This document shows positions 6,397-7,646 of a stretch of 7,646 bases of DNA, in pieces (the first letter of the stretch is position 1; every line of letters starts with the position of its first letter). The notes under the pieces are model-generated. The model had not been told where the DNA came from. It was given only the letters and a program-made list of their open reading frames with translations, and ran no database searches. The DNA is taken from NCBI GenBank assembly GCA_012513395.1, contig JAAZCH010000036.1, positions 1 through 7,646 of the forward strand, written 5' to 3'. The stretch comes from Tissierellia bacterium. GTDB taxonomy: Bacteria > Bacillota_A > Clostridia > Tissierellales > Peptoniphilaceae. A program made the translations under genes and the position numbers.

Positions 6397-6471
6397 CGAT
6401 TTTCTAAACTTTATTTAATATGATTTATTTTTATCAGAGTCCTTCGAACCTCTATATTTATCAAGATTTAT

Positions 6472-6517
6472 TAAAAAACTAAAAAAGAGTAGGTAAATTT
6501 TTTTATCTACCTACTCT
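6472..6517 (-). terminator. Rho-independent terminator of the TRAP permease gene
   Basis: GAGTAGGTA (6487-6495) pairs with TACCTACTC (6508-6516), with an added A6486-T6517 pair, around an A/T-rich loop of 12 bases. On the minus strand TTTTTT (6486-6481) follows immediately, with a second T-run at 6478-6473. It lies about 16 bases past the stop at 6535-6533, so the TRAP transcript is separated from the gltS genes. Confidence 0.9.
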
Positions 6518-6532
6518 CAATTAAGTTTATAT

Positions 6533-7646
6533 TTACGCTTCGCCTCTAACTTTTTTTCTATTTCTTTGGATTATTGCTATTATAATTAAAATTGCAAGTC
6601 CAGATAAGTCTGTGATCGTACCAGGTACTAATAGGCCAAGTGCCCCAGCTAGCAGAAGAATTCTTTCGATAATATTAGTCTTATCGAAGAAATATCCTTC
6701 CACAAAGGCAGCAAGTCCAATAGTTCCTATAATTGCAGAAATAATATTTGGAATCGCTTGATAGAATGGAATCCAACTAATAGTCGTTCCAGAAATGCTA
6801 TCTATCATCAATAAATGCGGATTTAACACAAAAATATACGGTATGATAAAGGCACCGAGGGCCAGTTTAAAGGCCTGCACTCCTGTCTTCATCGAATTTG
6901 CTCCTGATATTCCAGCTCCAGCATATGCCGCTAAAGCCACCGGTGGAGTAACGTCTGCTACAACACCAAAGTATAAAATAAACAAGTGAGCACTCATTAA
7001 GTTAACTCCTAATTTTGTAAGAGCAGGTACAGCCATTGTTGCCAATACGATGTATTTAGCAGTCGTAGGAAGACCCATTCCTAATATTATAGAAGTTATC
7101 ATAGTTAAAAATAGCGTTGGAATTAATTGACCTCTAGCTACTTGTACAATTACTTCTGCTATTCTTAAACCAAAACCTGTAAGAGTTACTACCCCTACTA
7201 TCATACCAGCACATGCACATGCACAAGCAACACCAATTGCTGCTCTAGCACCAGAATCCATCGCATCTAGTATAGTTTTGAAAGTAAAAGATCCATCCTT
7301 TTTAATAAAGCTTGCTATTAATGCTATTATTACGGCTGACACTATACCTATAAATGCTGCTCTCATAGGTGTGTATTGGGCAATTAACATATAGATAATT
7401 ATAACTAAAGGTATAACAAGATATCCTTGTTCTTTAAAAATTACTCCCATTTTTGGAAGTTGATTTTTTGAAACGCCTTTTATTCCCAATTTACATGCTT
7501 CGAAATGAACCATTGTACCAACAGCAAAATAGTATAGCATAGCAGGAATAACTGCAGCTTTTACAATGTTTACATAAGCAAATCCCGTGAAGTCTGCCAT
7601 AATAAATGCAGCGGCACCCATTACAGGTGGCATTATTTGCCCACCA
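6533..7646 (-). CDS. Fused TRAP transporter permease (4TM/12TM type, TAXI-associated), C-terminal part
   Basis: The frame is open to the window edge, so the N-terminus is missing. The 370 visible residues are the C-terminal half or more of a DctQ-DctM fusion of usually 600-700 residues. An ATG at 7633 is internal, because the codons before it read GGQI and complete the family motif GGQIMPPVMGAAAFIMA. Counting from that Met, other hallmarks are GMGLPTTAKYIVLATMAVPAL at about 185-205, FGVVADVTPPVALAAYAGAGI at 222-242 and SMKTGVQAFKLALGAFIIPY at 247-266. A C-terminal hydrophobic extension (about 285-355) and a basic tail (RNRKKVRGEA) follow. Such permeases import organic acids or related solutes using an ion gradient and a TAXI-type extracytoplasmic binding protein, whose gene would be expected just beyond 7646. 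The substrate cannot be read from the sequence; adjacency to gltS hints at glutamate or related acids, but the separate terminator weakens that. Confidence 0.9.
   Translation of the reverse strand, partial: GGQIMPPVMGAAAFIMADFTGFAYVNIVKAAVIPAMLYYFAVGTMVHFEACKLGIKGVSKNQLPKMGVIFKEQGYLVIPLVIIIYMLIAQYTPMRAAFIGIVSAVIIALIASFIKKDGSFTFKTILDAMDSGARAAIGVACACACAGMIVGVVTLTGFGLRIAEVIVQVARGQLIPTLFLTMITSIILGMGLPTTAKYIVLATMAVPALTKLGVNLMSAHLFILYFGVVADVTPPVALAAYAGAGISGANSMKTGVQAFKLALGAFIIPYIFVLNPHLLMIDSISGTTISWIPFYQAIPNIISAIIGTIGLAAFVEGYFFDKTNIIERILLLAGALGLLVPGTITDLSGLAILIIIAIIQRNRKKVRGEA

Noticed and set aside
6436..6456. GGTTCGAA on the minus strand, resembling a tRNA T-arm, with flanking AGAG/CTCT.
   Set aside because: The T-stem does not close (the base after the loop is G, not C) and no acceptor, D or anticodon arms surround it. 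The repeat is off-centre by one base, so it is also a poor operator candidate.

Overview
The window is AT-rich bacterial DNA with strong AGGAGG-type ribosome binding sites, sigma-A-like promoters and compact rho-independent terminators. The gene content fits a low-GC Gram-positive bacterium (Bacillota): an rpsF-ssb-rpsR operon, a Cys/His zinc-ligand type of ribosomal protein S18, a PgcA-type phospho-sugar mutase and two GltS-type carriers. I lean towards an anaerobic clostridial or tissierellial lineage, because GltS duplicates and a fused TRAP permease suit an amino-acid or organic-acid user. That placement is inference; nothing here names the species.

Layout. The left edge (1-77, minus) holds the first codons of an unidentified gene. 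It lies just past a perfect hairpin terminator (86-111) that ends a large minus-strand gene (113-2437). That gene joins an N-terminal domain of about 213 residues to a complete phosphoglucomutase/phosphomannomutase. The joint contains an ideal Shine-Dalgarno sequence and an in-frame ATG, exactly where a stand-alone mutase would begin. A divergent intergenic region (2438-2643) carries the promoter and leader of the plus-strand operon rpsF-ssb-rpsR (2644-3672). The leader folds into a hairpin with a CCG bulge that resembles the known S6:S18 autoregulatory element and overlaps the rpsF ribosome binding site. A terminator at 3683-3720, usable in both directions, separates this operon from the convergent minus-strand genes.

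The right half is membrane transport, all on the minus strand. Two adjacent GltS-family sodium:glutamate symporter genes (3757-4971 and 5118-6332) encode proteins of the same length, about 75% identical by hand count. Each has its own promoter and terminator, so they are separate transcription units rather than a simple operon. Beyond them lies the C-terminal part of a fused TRAP transporter permease (6533-7646, cut by the window edge) with its own strong terminator.

I see no CRISPR array, insertion sequence, tRNA, rRNA or phage gene. Most of the window is ordinary core-genome content. The parts most worth a second look are the mutase fusion with its preserved internal start, the cysteine-free N-terminal domain of that fusion, the S6:S18-type leader, and the separately controlled gltS duplicate pair.
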